Assembly: GCF_000974445.1 (NCBI RefSeq)
Contig: NZ_BBOJ01000033.1
Location: 1-64,000 of the forward strand
DNA: 64,000 bases
Reading direction: 5' to 3'
Source of the DNA: Lentzea aerocolonigenes
Lineage (GTDB): Bacteria; Actinomycetota; Actinomycetes; Mycobacteriales; Pseudonocardiaceae
Numbering within the stretch: position 1 is the stretch's first letter; the number at the start of each line of letters is the position of its first letter. The notes under the pieces are model-generated. The model was not told where the DNA came from, did no database searches, and worked only from the letters and a program-made list of their open reading frames with translations. Shown here piece by piece: positions 16,080 to 24,421 of this stretch. The translations under genes were made by a program, and so were the position numbers.

Positions 16080-17954
16080 GTGGACGGCTACAGCTCTTGG
16101 CGATTCATGATGGGGGCGACCGCGGACGCGCCGACTAAGGTGCGCCGCGGCACGTTCCGGCGCGTGTTGGCGTTCGCTCGGCCGCATCGAGCGAAGCTGC
16201 TGGTGTTCCTGCTGCTGACGGTGATCTCGTCGGTGCTGGCGGTGACGACGCCGTTGCTCGCCGGTCGCGTGGTCGACGCGATCGTGAACGGCTCGGCGCC
16301 CTCCGTCGTGGTGTGGCTCGCGATCGTGATCGCACTCATCGCGCTGCTCGACGCCGGCTTGGGCGTCGTCGAGCGGTGGCAGTCGACGCGCATCGGTGAA
16401 GGCCTGATCTACGACCTGCGCCGTGCCGTGTTCGGCCACGTGCAGAAGATGCCCGTCGCGTTCTTCACGCGCACGCGCACCGGTGCGCTCGTGTCGCGGC
16501 TCAACAACGACGTGATCGGGGCGCAGCGCGCGTTCACCTCGACGTTGTCGGGTTTCGTCACGAACATCATCCAGCTGGCGCTGTCCCTGGGCGTGATGTT
16601 CACGTTGTCGTGGCAGGTCACCGCTCTTGCCCTGGTGTTGCTGCCCGTCTTCGTGCTGCCCGCCAAGCGCATGGGCAAGCGGATGGCGGACATGCAGCGA
16701 GAAGCCTCCTCGTTGAACGCCTCGATGGTCACGCAGTCGACCGAACGGTTCTCGGCGCCGGGGGCGACGCTCGTGAAGCTGTTCGGGCGACCGGACCGCG
16801 AGGAGCAGGAGTTCTCCGAGAAGGCGGCGAAGGTCCGCGACATCGGGATCCGGACCGCCATGGCGACGCGGTGGTTCATGACCGGGCTGACGCTGGTGTC
16901 GTCGCTGGCTCAGGCGCTGGTGTACGGGCTCGGTGGATACCTGGCGCTGACCGGGCACCTGGCTGCCGGTGCCGTGGTGTCGTTGGCGTTGCTGCTGACT
17001 CGGTTGTATGCGCCGTTGACGGCGTTGGCGAACGCTCGAGTCGACCTGATGACGGCGTTGGTGTCGTTCGAGCGGGTGTTCGAGGTGCTGGACCTGGAGC
17101 CGATGATCCAGGAGAAGCCCGATCCGCGGACTGTGCCTTCCGGGGCCGTGTCGGTGGAGTTCTCGGACGTTCGGTTCGCGTATCCGTCCGCGGAGAAGGT
17201 GTCGCTGGCTTCCTTGGAGTCTGTGGCCACTTTGGACACTCGGGGTGGGGAAGAGGTGTTGCACGGCATCAGTTTCAAGGCCGATGCAGGCCATCTCGTC
17301 GCCGTGGTCGGATCGTCCGGAGCGGGGAAGTCCACGCTGGCGTCGCTGGTGCCACGGCTCTACGACGTGGATTCCGGAGCGGTCCGATTGTCCGGAGTGG
17401 ACGTTCGCGACCTGTCGTTCGACTCGCTGCGCTCCACTGTCGGTGTGGTCACGCAGGATGGACACCTGTTCCACGACACCATCCGGGCGAATCTCGAGTA
17501 CGCGGCGCCGGGTGCGTCCGACGACGAGTTGTGGGACTCGTTGCGGCGAGCGCGCCTGCTCGACCTGGTGGCGTCGCTGCCCGACCAGCTGGACACGGTG
17601 GTGGGGGAGCGCGGGTATCGGCTGTCCGGTGGGGAGAGGCAGCGGTTGACGATTGCTCGGTTGTTGCTGGCCAAGCCCCGGGTTGTGATCCTGGACGAGG
17701 CCACCGCGCATCTCGACTCGGAGTCCGAGGCTGCTGTGCAGGAGGCTTTGACCGAGGCGTTGGAGGGGCGGACCGCCCTCGTGATCGCGCACCGGTTGTC
17801 GACCATTCGCAGCGCCGATCAGATCTTGGTGCTGGAGCACGGTGAGATCGTCGAGCGCGGTACCCACACGGAGTTGATGGCGGCGGAGGGTCGTTACGCG
17901 GATCTTTACAACACCCAGTTCGCTGAGCCGGTCGTGGGGGCGCCGGTTTCGTAG
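16080..17954 (+). CDS. ABC exporter, fused transmembrane and ATPase domains
   Basis: This 624-residue half-transporter has six membrane helices in residues 30-330. The ATPase domain has Walker A GSSGAGKSTL, Q-loop VTQDGHLF, signature LSGGERQRL and Walker B RVVILDEATAHLD. An insert of about 25 residues (SAEKVSLASLESVATLDTRG) widens the start of the ATPase domain. It belongs to the MsbA/LmrA-like type IV exporters and must dimerise. The substrate is unknown. GTG 16080 gives the familiar MDGYSSWRFMMGATADAP beginning, and a start at 16050 is possible. It is convergent with a PBP gene, and the big palindrome at 18092 lies between them. Confidence 0.88.
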   Translation: MDGYSSWRFMMGATADAPTKVRRGTFRRVLAFARPHRAKLLVFLLLTVISSVLAVTTPLLAGRVVDAIVNGSAPSVVVWLAIVIALIALLDAGLGVVERWQSTRIGEGLIYDLRRAVFGHVQKMPVAFFTRTRTGALVSRLNNDVIGAQRAFTSTLSGFVTNIIQLALSLGVMFTLSWQVTALALVLLPVFVLPAKRMGKRMADMQREASSLNASMVTQSTERFSAPGATLVKLFGRPDREEQEFSEKAAKVRDIGIRTAMATRWFMTGLTLVSSLAQALVYGLGGYLALTGHLAAGAVVSLALLLTRLYAPLTALANARVDLMTALVSFERVFEVLDLEPMIQEKPDPRTVPSGAVSVEFSDVRFAYPSAEKVSLASLESVATLDTRGGEEVLHGISFKADAGHLVAVVGSSGAGKSTLASLVPRLYDVDSGAVRLSGVDVRDLSFDSLRSTVGVVTQDGHLFHDTIRANLEYAAPGASDDELWDSLRRARLLDLVASLPDQLDTVVGERGYRLSGGERQRLTIARLLLAKPRVVILDEATAHLDSESEAAVQEALTEALEGRTALVIAHRLSTIRSADQILVLEHGEIVERGTHTELMAAEGRYADLYNTQFAEPVVGAPVS

Positions 17955-17975
17955 GTGGTCTTGCCGGGCTGGCGG

Positions 17976-18179
17976 GTTCCTGTTCAGGGAGTGGGGCTCT
18001 GCCCCGGACCCCGTCGATCTGGCCGGCACTGCGGGCAGGCTGACGGCACGCCTGACGCGTTGGGTGGCTGCGCCTTGCGCAGGGCGTGGGATTCCTGTGG
18101 GTTGGCCCAGTCACTCGTGACTGGGCCAACCCACAGGAACCGACGCTGAGTGCTGGCTCGCCTTCGGCTTCGGCTCTAC
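17976..18179. repeat. Palindromic intergenic element, copy 1
   Basis: This stretch between the convergent ABC-exporter and PBP genes is homologous to 63261-63600. Both share, in order, a GTTCCTGTT(T)CA start, a GGGGCTCTGCCC block, a GATC/GGCCGGC block, GGCACGCCTG, a GGCTGCGC-TTGCG-AGGGCGTGGG block, the outer arms of a large hairpin, and GCTGGCTCGCCTTCGGC at the right end. Copy 1 has a simple hairpin (18092-18139). Its last bases supply the TAG stop of the PBP gene (18176-18178 on the other strand). It encodes no protein. It looks like a small mobile or amplifying intergenic repeat. Confidence 0.7.
18092..18139. terminator. 48 bp perfect palindrome, likely bidirectional terminator
   Basis: Arms of 23 bp (18092-18114 and 18117-18139) match without a mismatch around a two-base TC centre. 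As RNA this forms a very stable hairpin between two convergent genes. It lies within the repeat element and matches the position of the nested hairpin in the 63 kb copy. Confidence 0.8.
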
Positions 18180-19735
18180 CCCTTGAGGAAGGCTGCTGTC
18201 GCGTTCAACGCGCTCTGGGACGAACCCGCGTTTTCCACGAACACCGCGAACGCCACGTTGTTCTGGTAGCCGACGAACCAGCCGTGGGCCGTGCCGCCGC
18301 CTGCCTCTGCGGTACCGGTTTTGCCTGCCAGGCCTGGGATTCCTGCCAACTGCTTGGCTGTTCCCCCGGTGACCACCTCACGCATCATCTGGCGCAAGGG
18401 CTGCAGGACCGACTGGGGTGGGGCGGCTGCCACGTCGTTCGGTACCGGGGGCTTGCCGCGCATCAGGGTGGGGCTCGGGGTCGTGCCTGAAGCCACTGTT
18501 GCGGCCACCAGGGCCATGCCGAACGGGCTGGCTACCACGTTGCCCTGGCCGAAGCTGTTCTCCACCTGCTGGTCGCCGGTTGCCGGTGGGACCTTGCCGG
18601 TGTTGGTGTCGGCGCCCGCGATGGTCCAGTCGGCGCCCAGGCCGAAACGTTTGGCCATGTCCGGGAGGGCGTTCGGCGGGAGTTTGGAGCCCAGTTCGCC
18701 GAACGTCGTGTTGCAGGAGACCGCGAAGGCCGTGTGGAAGGGGAGGCTGTCGTAGCCGAAGTCCGCGTTCTTGATGCGGCGGGTGCCGATGGTGGCCTCT
18801 GCTGGGCAGGCCACTGAGGTGTTGGGTTGTACGAGGCCTGCGTTCAGGGCGGCGGCGCCGGTGACGATCTTCAGCGTGGAGCCCGGGGCGTAGCGGCCTA
18901 CGAACGGGTTGGTGCCCGTCAAGGTCTTGTTCTGGGCCACGGCCAGGATTTCGCTGGTGTTGGCTTCAACGGCGACGATCGCCGCGCCTTGCGGGAGGGC
19001 GTCCACGGCTGCTTGGGCTGCTGCTTGGCGGGCCGGGTCGATCGTGACGGTGATCTTTTCGCCCGGCTCTGGTTTCTTGCCGTCCAGCTGGGTGAAGGCC
19101 GTGCCGTTGGCGATGCCGACCTCCCAGCCTTCTGTGCCCTTCAGGTCGCCTGCTTGGCCGGTGATCGTTTTGTAGAGGCCGTCCGGGATGGTGCCTTGGA
19201 CGAGCGGCTTGCCGTCTCTGCCCAGGAGGGCGCCGTCGGCGAGGGCCTTGCGGTAGACGAGGGCGGCGCCCTCGGTGAGTTGCGGGTGGATGACGGCCGG
19301 GGTCCAGTGGATCTTCCAGGTGTCGGCCGTGCGTTGCAGCGGGATCTTGATGTCGTACTTCAGCAGGGCCGAGTTCGGCATCGTCCAGGTCACGGAGGCC
19401 GCGATCTCCGCGGTGGTGGCGTCTGCCGCCGGTGGCTGCACGGGCGCCAGGCCGGCCTGGTAGGCGGAGGTCTCCATGCCCGACTTGGTGGCGGCCAGGA
19501 CCTTGATCGCCTGGTCTGGTGCGTCGGTCAGCCGGCCCGCCGCGGTGGGGTCGGTGAAGGCCTTGTTCACGAACGACTGGGCCACCTGGGCCGGTGAGTC
19601 CGGCTGTTTCTTCGGTTGCTGCTCAGTCGAGTCGGCTGGGCCGCTGCCCCACAGCAGCGCGCCCGCCACGCCGAGGACGGCGGTGGTGGCGAGCGCGCCG
19701 CTGATCAGGATCCATCTGCGAGTCTTCTGCTCCAC
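18176..19735 (-). CDS. Penicillin-binding protein, transpeptidase with NTF2-like N-terminal domain
   Basis: This 519-residue membrane-anchored transpeptidase has a membrane anchor at residues 8-32 (WILISGALATTAVLGVAGAL), then an NTF2/MecA_N-like domain (residues 45-150) and the penicillin-binding domain. It carries the three active-site motifs S-T-L-K (PGSTLKIV), S-C-N and K-T-G-T (GKTGTAEA). The architecture matches class B PBPs of the PbpA/MecA type, which cross-link peptidoglycan outside the membrane. Start GTG 19735. Third-codon positions use T and G more freely than in neighbouring genes. It is convergent with the ABC exporter. Confidence 0.9.
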   Translation of the reverse strand: MEQKTRRWILISGALATTAVLGVAGALLWGSGPADSTEQQPKKQPDSPAQVAQSFVNKAFTDPTAAGRLTDAPDQAIKVLAATKSGMETSAYQAGLAPVQPPAADATTAEIAASVTWTMPNSALLKYDIKIPLQRTADTWKIHWTPAVIHPQLTEGAALVYRKALADGALLGRDGKPLVQGTIPDGLYKTITGQAGDLKGTEGWEVGIANGTAFTQLDGKKPEPGEKITVTIDPARQAAAQAAVDALPQGAAIVAVEANTSEILAVAQNKTLTGTNPFVGRYAPGSTLKIVTGAAALNAGLVQPNTSVACPAEATIGTRRIKNADFGYDSLPFHTAFAVSCNTTFGELGSKLPPNALPDMAKRFGLGADWTIAGADTNTGKVPPATGDQQVENSFGQGNVVASPFGMALVAATVASGTTPSPTLMRGKPPVPNDVAAAPPQSVLQPLRQMMREVVTGGTAKQLAGIPGLAGKTGTAEAGGGTAHGWFVGYQNNVAFAVFVENAGSSQSALNATAAFLKG

Positions 19736-19814
19736 TGGTCAAATCCCCCCAGGTAAGTGCTTTCCCCGGTGGGAGACTAACGCGGCGGGGCGTGGGCGGA
19801 CTGAGTATTGCTAC

Positions 19815-20555
19815 TCAACCCAGTTGCGGGATGCGGGTTTGGTAGTGCCTGAGGAGCTCGGCGTTCGCCGCGTCGCCGCCTTCCACGTTCGCGCTGCGCC
19901 ACAGGGGGAGCTGGACGCCGGTTTCGGCTGCCTTGTCGACCAGGCGGACCATCAGGAGGTTCCAGAGGAACGCGGTGGCCACGGTGGAGATCGCCGCCGT
20001 GACCGGTGCGTGTTCCGGGTAGGTCGAGTCGCCGGGTGGGACGAGGTTGTCGAGGACGACGGTGGCGACCTCGGCCAGGGTCACGCCCGCGCGGCGTGGG
20101 GCCTGGGCGCTGGCGGACACCGAGGTCACGGCCACCACCGGGCAGCCGGCGTTGGCGGCCTCCTGGGCCAGTTCGACCGGGTAGTGGTTGACGCCCGAGG
20201 TCGAGAAGACGAACAGGACGTCGTGCGGTGCCAGGCCCGCTTCGCGCAGGACCTCGCTCGCGAGGCCCGACCGGCGTTCGGCGGACGTGCTGCTGATGGC
20301 GCCGTGCATCGGGAGCAGTTCCGGGTGGTAGATCGGGCGGACGCAGGCCAGGCCGCCTGCCCGGTAGAAGGTTTCGGCGACCGCCGCCAGTGAGTGGCCC
20401 GCGCCCGCGGTGAGGATCATCCCGTCTGCCTGCACGGCGGCCAGCACCAGCTCGGCCACGTCGTCGAGCGCGGCCGCGTTCTGCTGTTCGACGCGCGTCA
20501 GGTGCGTGCGCACGAGGTTGCCGTAGTCGGAGCCGGGCACGGTGTCGGTCGTCAT
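19815..20555 (-). CDS. SIS-domain protein, UPF0309 type
   Basis: This 246-residue protein has a sugar-isomerase (SIS) fold. ILTAGAGHSLAAVAETFYRAGG and DVLFVFSTSGVNHYPVELAQ are the two phosphosugar-binding loops, and PVVAVTSV is the next strand. It resembles the UPF0309 group of predicted phosphosugar-binding proteins, often N-acetylmuramate- or glucosamine-phosphate linked. The start is ATG 20555 (MTTDTVPGSDYG). It lies 79 bases upstream of the PBP gene on the same strand, so a cell-wall amino-sugar role is possible but not shown. Confidence 0.82.
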   Translation of the reverse strand: MTTDTVPGSDYGNLVRTHLTRVEQQNAAALDDVAELVLAAVQADGMILTAGAGHSLAAVAETFYRAGGLACVRPIYHPELLPMHGAISSTSAERRSGLASEVLREAGLAPHDVLFVFSTSGVNHYPVELAQEAANAGCPVVAVTSVSASAQAPRRAGVTLAEVATVVLDNLVPPGDSTYPEHAPVTAAISTVATAFLWNLLMVRLVDKAAETGVQLPLWRSANVEGGDAANAELLRHYQTRIPQLG

Positions 20556-20657
20556 GCGGCTCAGTAGTACCGGATCATCGATGACCTCACCAGTAACCCG
20601 CGTACCACAAAGCTCGATAGGCGCGATGACAGGGACGAACGGCTCTGGCGGACGGGG

Positions 20658-20840
20658 GTGGGTTTGATCAGACGGCACTTCTACTTCTGGGTGGTGCTGA
20701 CGGCCGTGTTCGCGGCCGCGGGCGCCACGAACATCGCGCTGGCTGTCACCTACTCCGAGCTGTGGCCGGTGTGGGTGGCGTCGGCGCTGCTCGTCGTCGC
20801 TTTCGGGTGCGCGCGGGCCGCGGTGCGCACACGGCCCTAA
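20658..20840 (+). CDS. Small membrane protein with two helices
   Basis: This 60-residue protein has two hydrophobic segments (FYFWVVLTAVFAAAGATNIA and WPVWVASALLVVAFGCARAA) and basic ends (RRHF; RTRP), giving a short hairpin in the membrane. GTG 20658 has GACGGGGG upstream. No family recognised. It overlaps the 3' end of the winged-HTH gene on the other strand by 4 bases. Confidence 0.55.
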   Translation: MGLIRRHFYFWVVLTAVFAAAGATNIALAVTYSELWPVWVASALLVVAFGCARAAVRTRP

Positions 20841-21787
20841 GCGAGCAGCTCGACGCCCAGTGCCGACGCGGTGTGGAGCACCGAGTTGCGGTGGCGCTGG
20901 GCCACGGCGAGGCCCGCGTCGCGCAGCACCGTGGCGTGGGCGCTGGCGGACGCGGCGGAGATGCCGAGGCGGCGGGCCAGTTCGGTGGTCGTGCAGCCGC
21001 CCGCGATGACTTCCAGTGCGGCGGCGCGGGTGCGGCCGAGCAACGCTTCCAGCGAACGTTTGCCCGCGCTCGTCACGTGCAGGTCGCGGGCCACCGGGTA
21101 GACGAGGACCGGGGCGTGGCGCTGGTCGCGGAGCATGATCGGGCGCTCCCAGCAGAAGTACGACGGGACGAGCACGAGCCCCTGACCGCGCAGGTGGACG
21201 TCGCGGTGCGGGATGCGGGACTCGATCGACAGCACGGGCGGCGCCCACGAGATCGTCGGGTGCAGTGCCGACAGCATGCCCTCGCAGCCGCTGTCCAGAA
21301 AGGAACGCGCCCGCACCGCGCGGTCCGCGTCGACGACGGCGCGGACCTCGTCCCAGATCGGCGCGAGCGCGCGCCCGTGGTAGGCGCGCAACGCCTCACC
21401 GAGCGAGTCCAAAGTGGCCACGTCACCGCCGGCCAGCCGGTGGGTGCGCGGGTCGAGGCGCTGCTGGCTGCCCAGGTGGGCGAGATCCGCGCGCAACGAC
21501 TCCAGCGGCGTGGACAGCACCGCGTCGATCCCGGCGTCCACCGCGCACGAGCCGGCGGTGGGCGTCAGGAAGTCGGGGGAGTAGCCGACCGGCGGAGCGA
21601 GCTGCATGAGCCAGCGCGTGTCTTCGGGCAACGTCGTCCGCACGGCCGCGCGCCACGTGCCGAACACCGGTGCCGCCGAACGCTGCCGCAGCACGTGCAG
21701 GCTCAGCAGGATCTCCCACATCGGGTCGGGACCGGCGGCGACTCGCACCCTCGCCAGGTCCTCCGCCGTGAAGTGGACACGCAACAC
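20837..21787 (-). CDS. Winged-helix (ArsR-like) regulator with long N-terminal domain
   Basis: In this 316-residue protein the last 75 residues form a winged HTH (GCTTTELARRLGISAASASA with HATVLRDAGLAVAQR), the ArsR/MarR-like pattern. The first 235 residues form an unassigned domain (PDPMWEILLSLHVLR ... PTISWAPPVLSIES) that I have seen in long ArsR-type regulators of Streptomyces and Pseudonocardiaceae. No Cys or His metal cluster stands out, so metal sensing is unlikely. Start GTG 21787. It is divergent from the C39 peptidase. The target could be that gene or itself. Confidence 0.8.
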   Translation of the reverse strand: MLRVHFTAEDLARVRVAAGPDPMWEILLSLHVLRQRSAAPVFGTWRAAVRTTLPEDTRWLMQLAPPVGYSPDFLTPTAGSCAVDAGIDAVLSTPLESLRADLAHLGSQQRLDPRTHRLAGGDVATLDSLGEALRAYHGRALAPIWDEVRAVVDADRAVRARSFLDSGCEGMLSALHPTISWAPPVLSIESRIPHRDVHLRGQGLVLVPSYFCWERPIMLRDQRHAPVLVYPVARDLHVTSAGKRSLEALLGRTRAAALEVIAGGCTTTELARRLGISAASASAHATVLRDAGLAVAQRHRNSVLHTASALGVELLA

Positions 21788-21868
21788 GGCAAGCAGACTG
21801 GCACAGCGTCACGGGGCTTGTACCGGATTCGAGACGACTCGGTCCCAACGGCCACCCCTGAGTGGGTG

Positions 21869-21896
21869 TTGACGCGGTCCTGAGTGGTCCTACCTG
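21869..21896 (+). promoter_or_regulatory. Vegetative-type promoter of the C39 peptidase gene
   Basis: TTGACG (21869-21874) and TACCTG (21891-21896) are 16 bases apart, close to the SigA consensus. Transcription would begin near 21903, giving a leader of about 100 bases. Confidence 0.5.
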
Positions 21897-21917
21897 GCTT
21901 TTTCGGGCTTGGCCGAA

Positions 21918-21989
21918 GGTGGTGGCGACCCGATCACGGCTGCCGCCAAGCTTTCGCCGAGCGCCGCGCCAGGGGGTCGGCGCCACCAC
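21918..21989 (+). promoter_or_regulatory. Structured 5' leader of the secreted C39 peptidase
   Basis: GTGGTGGCG (21919-21927) pairs perfectly with CGCCACCAC (21981-21989). ACCC just inside pairs with GGGT (21974-21977) across a short bulge. Further short helices are possible between them. The stem closes 15 bases before the ATG at 22005, so it could act on translation or as an attenuator. Secreted wall-active enzymes of actinomycetes often sit behind c-di-AMP (ydaO) riboswitches, but I cannot match this leader to that consensus by eye. Confidence 0.35.
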
Positions 21990-22004
21990 TGAGGGGAACG
22001 AACG

Positions 22005-22613
22005 ATGAAGCTCGCGAAGATCACGGGGGCGGTCGCGGCCGCCGGTGTCGCGATGACGATCCTCACCGCGCCGGTCGCGCTGGCCGCGCCGGGCGAGACC
22101 GTCATCCCGGCCGCGGCCGAGCTCGCAGTCCAGGGCGAAGGCGTTCTGCCGTACGAGTTCCAGGTCCAGAAGACCGGCTACTGGTGCTCCGCTGCCGCCG
22201 CCCGCATCGCCCTGACCGCGCGCGGCAAGAAGGTCGAGCAGTCCACGCTGGCCTCCTACATGAAGGTCACGACCGACGGCCTGCCGAACATCAAGAACCT
22301 CGAGAGCGCTCTCGACCACTACACCGGCTCGACCTACTACCAGGTCAAGCAGTGGTCCAGCGACACGCAGCTGAAGCAGCGGCTCAAGGAGGACGTGATC
22401 TACAACGCCAACAAGGGCCACGCCGTCGTGATCAACGTGATCCGCCTGAACGGCCGCAGCTACTCCGGCGGTCACTACGCCACCATCGTCGGCTACCGCG
22501 CGGGCGGCAACGAGTTCGCCGTGGCAGACCCGGCCTACGCGGGCGGGCGGCTCGCGTGGCTGAGCGTGTCCAGCGTCTCGTCGGGCATCAAGCTCCGCCG
22601 TTACGTCGCCTGA
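22005..22613 (+). CDS. Secreted C39-like cysteine peptidase
   Basis: This 202-residue protein has a Sec signal peptide (MKLAKITGAVAAAGVAMTIL ... VALA-APGE, cleavage near residue 27). The mature part is a papain-like C39 domain: the Gln-x-x-Tyr-Trp-Cys segment (KTGYWCSAAAARIAL, catalytic Cys about residue 64), GHYATIVGY (catalytic His) and VADPAY (Asp). Such proteins are bacteriocin-processing-like or wall-associated peptidases, and the target is unknown. The start ATG 22005 has GAGGGG upstream. Its 3' end overlaps the opposite-strand MobA-like gene by 13 bases. Confidence 0.85.
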   Translation: MKLAKITGAVAAAGVAMTILTAPVALAAPGETVIPAAAELAVQGEGVLPYEFQVQKTGYWCSAAAARIALTARGKKVEQSTLASYMKVTTDGLPNIKNLESALDHYTGSTYYQVKQWSSDTQLKQRLKEDVIYNANKGHAVVINVIRLNGRSYSGGHYATIVGYRAGGNEFAVADPAYAGGRLAWLSVSSVSSGIKLRRYVA

Positions 22614-23176
22614 TTTCCGGGCCTGAGGTCCTCCGGCCGATCCACGTCGGCACCGTCCGCCACGTCAGCGCACTCGACGTGGCGGACGGTGTTGGCCTTG
22701 AGGTAGTCCCGCGCGCCCTGGTCGCCCGCCGCCGACGCCATCACGCCCGCGAAGTGGCCGGAACCGATCAGCACCGGGTGCCCGATCTCGCCGTCGTAGG
22801 TGGCACGCGCGAGCACGTTCGGCTCGGCCAGCTCCATCAGGCGGTGCAGGGCCGCGACGGTGACGCCGGGAGTGTCCACGGGGAGCACGAGCACGGCGTC
22901 CGCGGTGCCGATCGCGTGCAGGCCGGTGCGCAGCGACGACCCCATTCCGGTCTCCCAGTGGGGGTTGTCGACCACGGTCACGCCGTCCAGCGCGGCCTTC
23001 GCCCTGACCTCGCCGGCCCGGGCGCCGAGCACGACGACGACCGGTTCGCAGCCGGCGGCCCGCAGGAGCTCGGCGGCCGAGTCGACGAACAGCTTGCCGT
23101 CGAGGGGAACGAGGGCTTTCGGGGTGCCGAACCTGCGGCCGGCCCCCGCGGCTAGCAGGAGACCGGCCACGCGCAT
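22601..23176 (-). CDS. MobA-like NTP transferase (molybdenum cofactor nucleotidyltransferase type)
   Basis: This 191-residue nucleotidyltransferase has GLLLAAGAGRRFGTPKAL at the N-terminus (the NTP-binding loop L-A-A-G-x-G-x-R-x-G-x-x-K) and VLPVDTPGVT, the metal-binding Asp strand. NPHWETGMGSSLRTGL is specific for the MocA/MobA-like group that activates molybdopterin with CTP or GTP. No other molybdenum gene is in the window, so its exact substrate is uncertain. It starts ATG or GTG near 23176, and it ends within the 3' end of the C39 gene. Confidence 0.82.
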   Translation of the reverse strand: MRVAGLLLAAGAGRRFGTPKALVPLDGKLFVDSAAELLRAAGCEPVVVVLGARAGEVRAKAALDGVTVVDNPHWETGMGSSLRTGLHAIGTADAVLVLPVDTPGVTVAALHRLMELAEPNVLARATYDGEIGHPVLIGSGHFAGVMASAAGDQGARDYLKANTVRHVECADVADGADVDRPEDLRPGNQAT

Positions 23177-23186
23177 GCCTGTGAAA

Positions 23187-24347
23187 CTACCTCTTCTGGA
23201 ACTGCTCGTTCATGATCAGGAACGCGCCGATGCCGTGCAGGTCGTTCACCGCCCGCGGCCGCGCGAGGTAGAACGGCAGGTCACCGACGTTCGTGCCGAC
23301 GCAGATCTCCGAGATCTCGGTGAGGCCGTCAGCGTTGATCTTGACGCGGTCCAGCACGCCTCGATGGCCCCGTCGCGCCACCACGTCGTACTTGCGCGAG
23401 ACGTAGCCGCGTTCGACCGCGCGGGAGATCGCCATCGAGTACATCGACGAGCACGACGTCTCGGTCCAGTTCTCCGGGTGCGTTCCCTTGTCCACGACCT
23501 GGAACCAGCGTCCCGTCCTGCGGTCCTGGTGCTTCGCGAGCGCGGCGACGAGCTTCGCCAGGATCGCGATCAGCCTCGGCCGGTCGGGGTGGGTGCGCGG
23601 CAGATCCTCCAGCACGTCGCAGCACGTGATCGCGTACCAGCCCATCGCGCGGCCCCAGAACTCCGGCGACACCCCGGTCGTGGGGTTCGCCCAGCTCACC
23701 GTGCGGGACTCGTCGTAGGCGTGGTGGAACAGGCCGCTCTCGTGCTGGAGGTTCTTCGCGTAGACGAAGAGCTGCTTGAGCGCCTCCGCGGTTGCCCAGT
23801 CCTTCTCCCCGAACGTGTAGCCGTGCCGCATGATGAACGGGACGACCATGTAGACACCGTCGGACCAGTTCTGCCAGTCGCGCGTGCCGCCCTCCGCGTG
23901 CCAGAAGCCGCCTTCCTTGGTGCGCGAGTAGGTGTTCAGCCGTTCACGGATCTGCGTCGACGCCACGCGGTACCGCACGTCACCGGTCGCGTTGTAGAGC
24001 AACGGCAACAGCTGGCCCGCGCGCATCGAGTCGAGGTGGGTGAACGAGCGGTTGAACCTGCCGTCCGGTCCCACGAACCGGTCGACCCACGCCTTGATGA
24101 AGTCGAAGTACTTCTTGTTCTTCGTGCGCTGGAAGACGAGCCACTGCCCCCACAGGTACAGGCCGCGCGTGTAACCCCAGCCGCCGAGCGTCTCCGGCGT
24201 GTACTGCCTCATCGTCGACTCGACGACCTCGACGGACCAGTCGATCCGGTCCGCGGCCGAGGCCGTGCCCGTACCCGTGCCGAGTGCGAGGCCACCGGCG
24301 AGTGCGGCGCCGCCGAGTCTGACGAAGTCGCGCCTGGACGTGGTCAT
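23187..24347 (-). CDS. Secreted GH105/GH88-type unsaturated glucuronyl (rhamnogalacturonyl) hydrolase
   Basis: This 386-residue protein has a Tat signal (SRRDFVRLGGAALAGGLALG; twin Arg at residues 5-6). The (alpha/alpha)6-barrel has FWHAEGGTRDWQNWSDGVYM, with the catalytic Asp of the D-G-x-Y/F motif, and SPEFWGRAMGWYAITCCDVL, both hallmarks of GH105 (YteR/YesR). It removes the unsaturated sugar left by pectate or rhamnogalacturonan lyases. The start ATG 24347 is chosen because GGAGGG lies eight bases upstream and the Tat signal begins there. It stands next to other secreted glycosidase genes only at a distance (56-61 kb). Confidence 0.88.
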   Translation of the reverse strand: MTTSRRDFVRLGGAALAGGLALGTGTGTASAADRIDWSVEVVESTMRQYTPETLGGWGYTRGLYLWGQWLVFQRTKNKKYFDFIKAWVDRFVGPDGRFNRSFTHLDSMRAGQLLPLLYNATGDVRYRVASTQIRERLNTYSRTKEGGFWHAEGGTRDWQNWSDGVYMVVPFIMRHGYTFGEKDWATAEALKQLFVYAKNLQHESGLFHHAYDESRTVSWANPTTGVSPEFWGRAMGWYAITCCDVLEDLPRTHPDRPRLIAILAKLVAALAKHQDRRTGRWFQVVDKGTHPENWTETSCSSMYSMAISRAVERGYVSRKYDVVARRGHRGVLDRVKINADGLTEISEICVGTNVGDLPFYLARPRAVNDLHGIGAFLIMNEQFQKR

Positions 24348-24421
24348 GGATGTCCCTCCAAGGGGCGTGCCGTGGCGGCGGCACTCCAGACCTAACCGAG
24401 GGACAACTCCGATGTCTAGAC

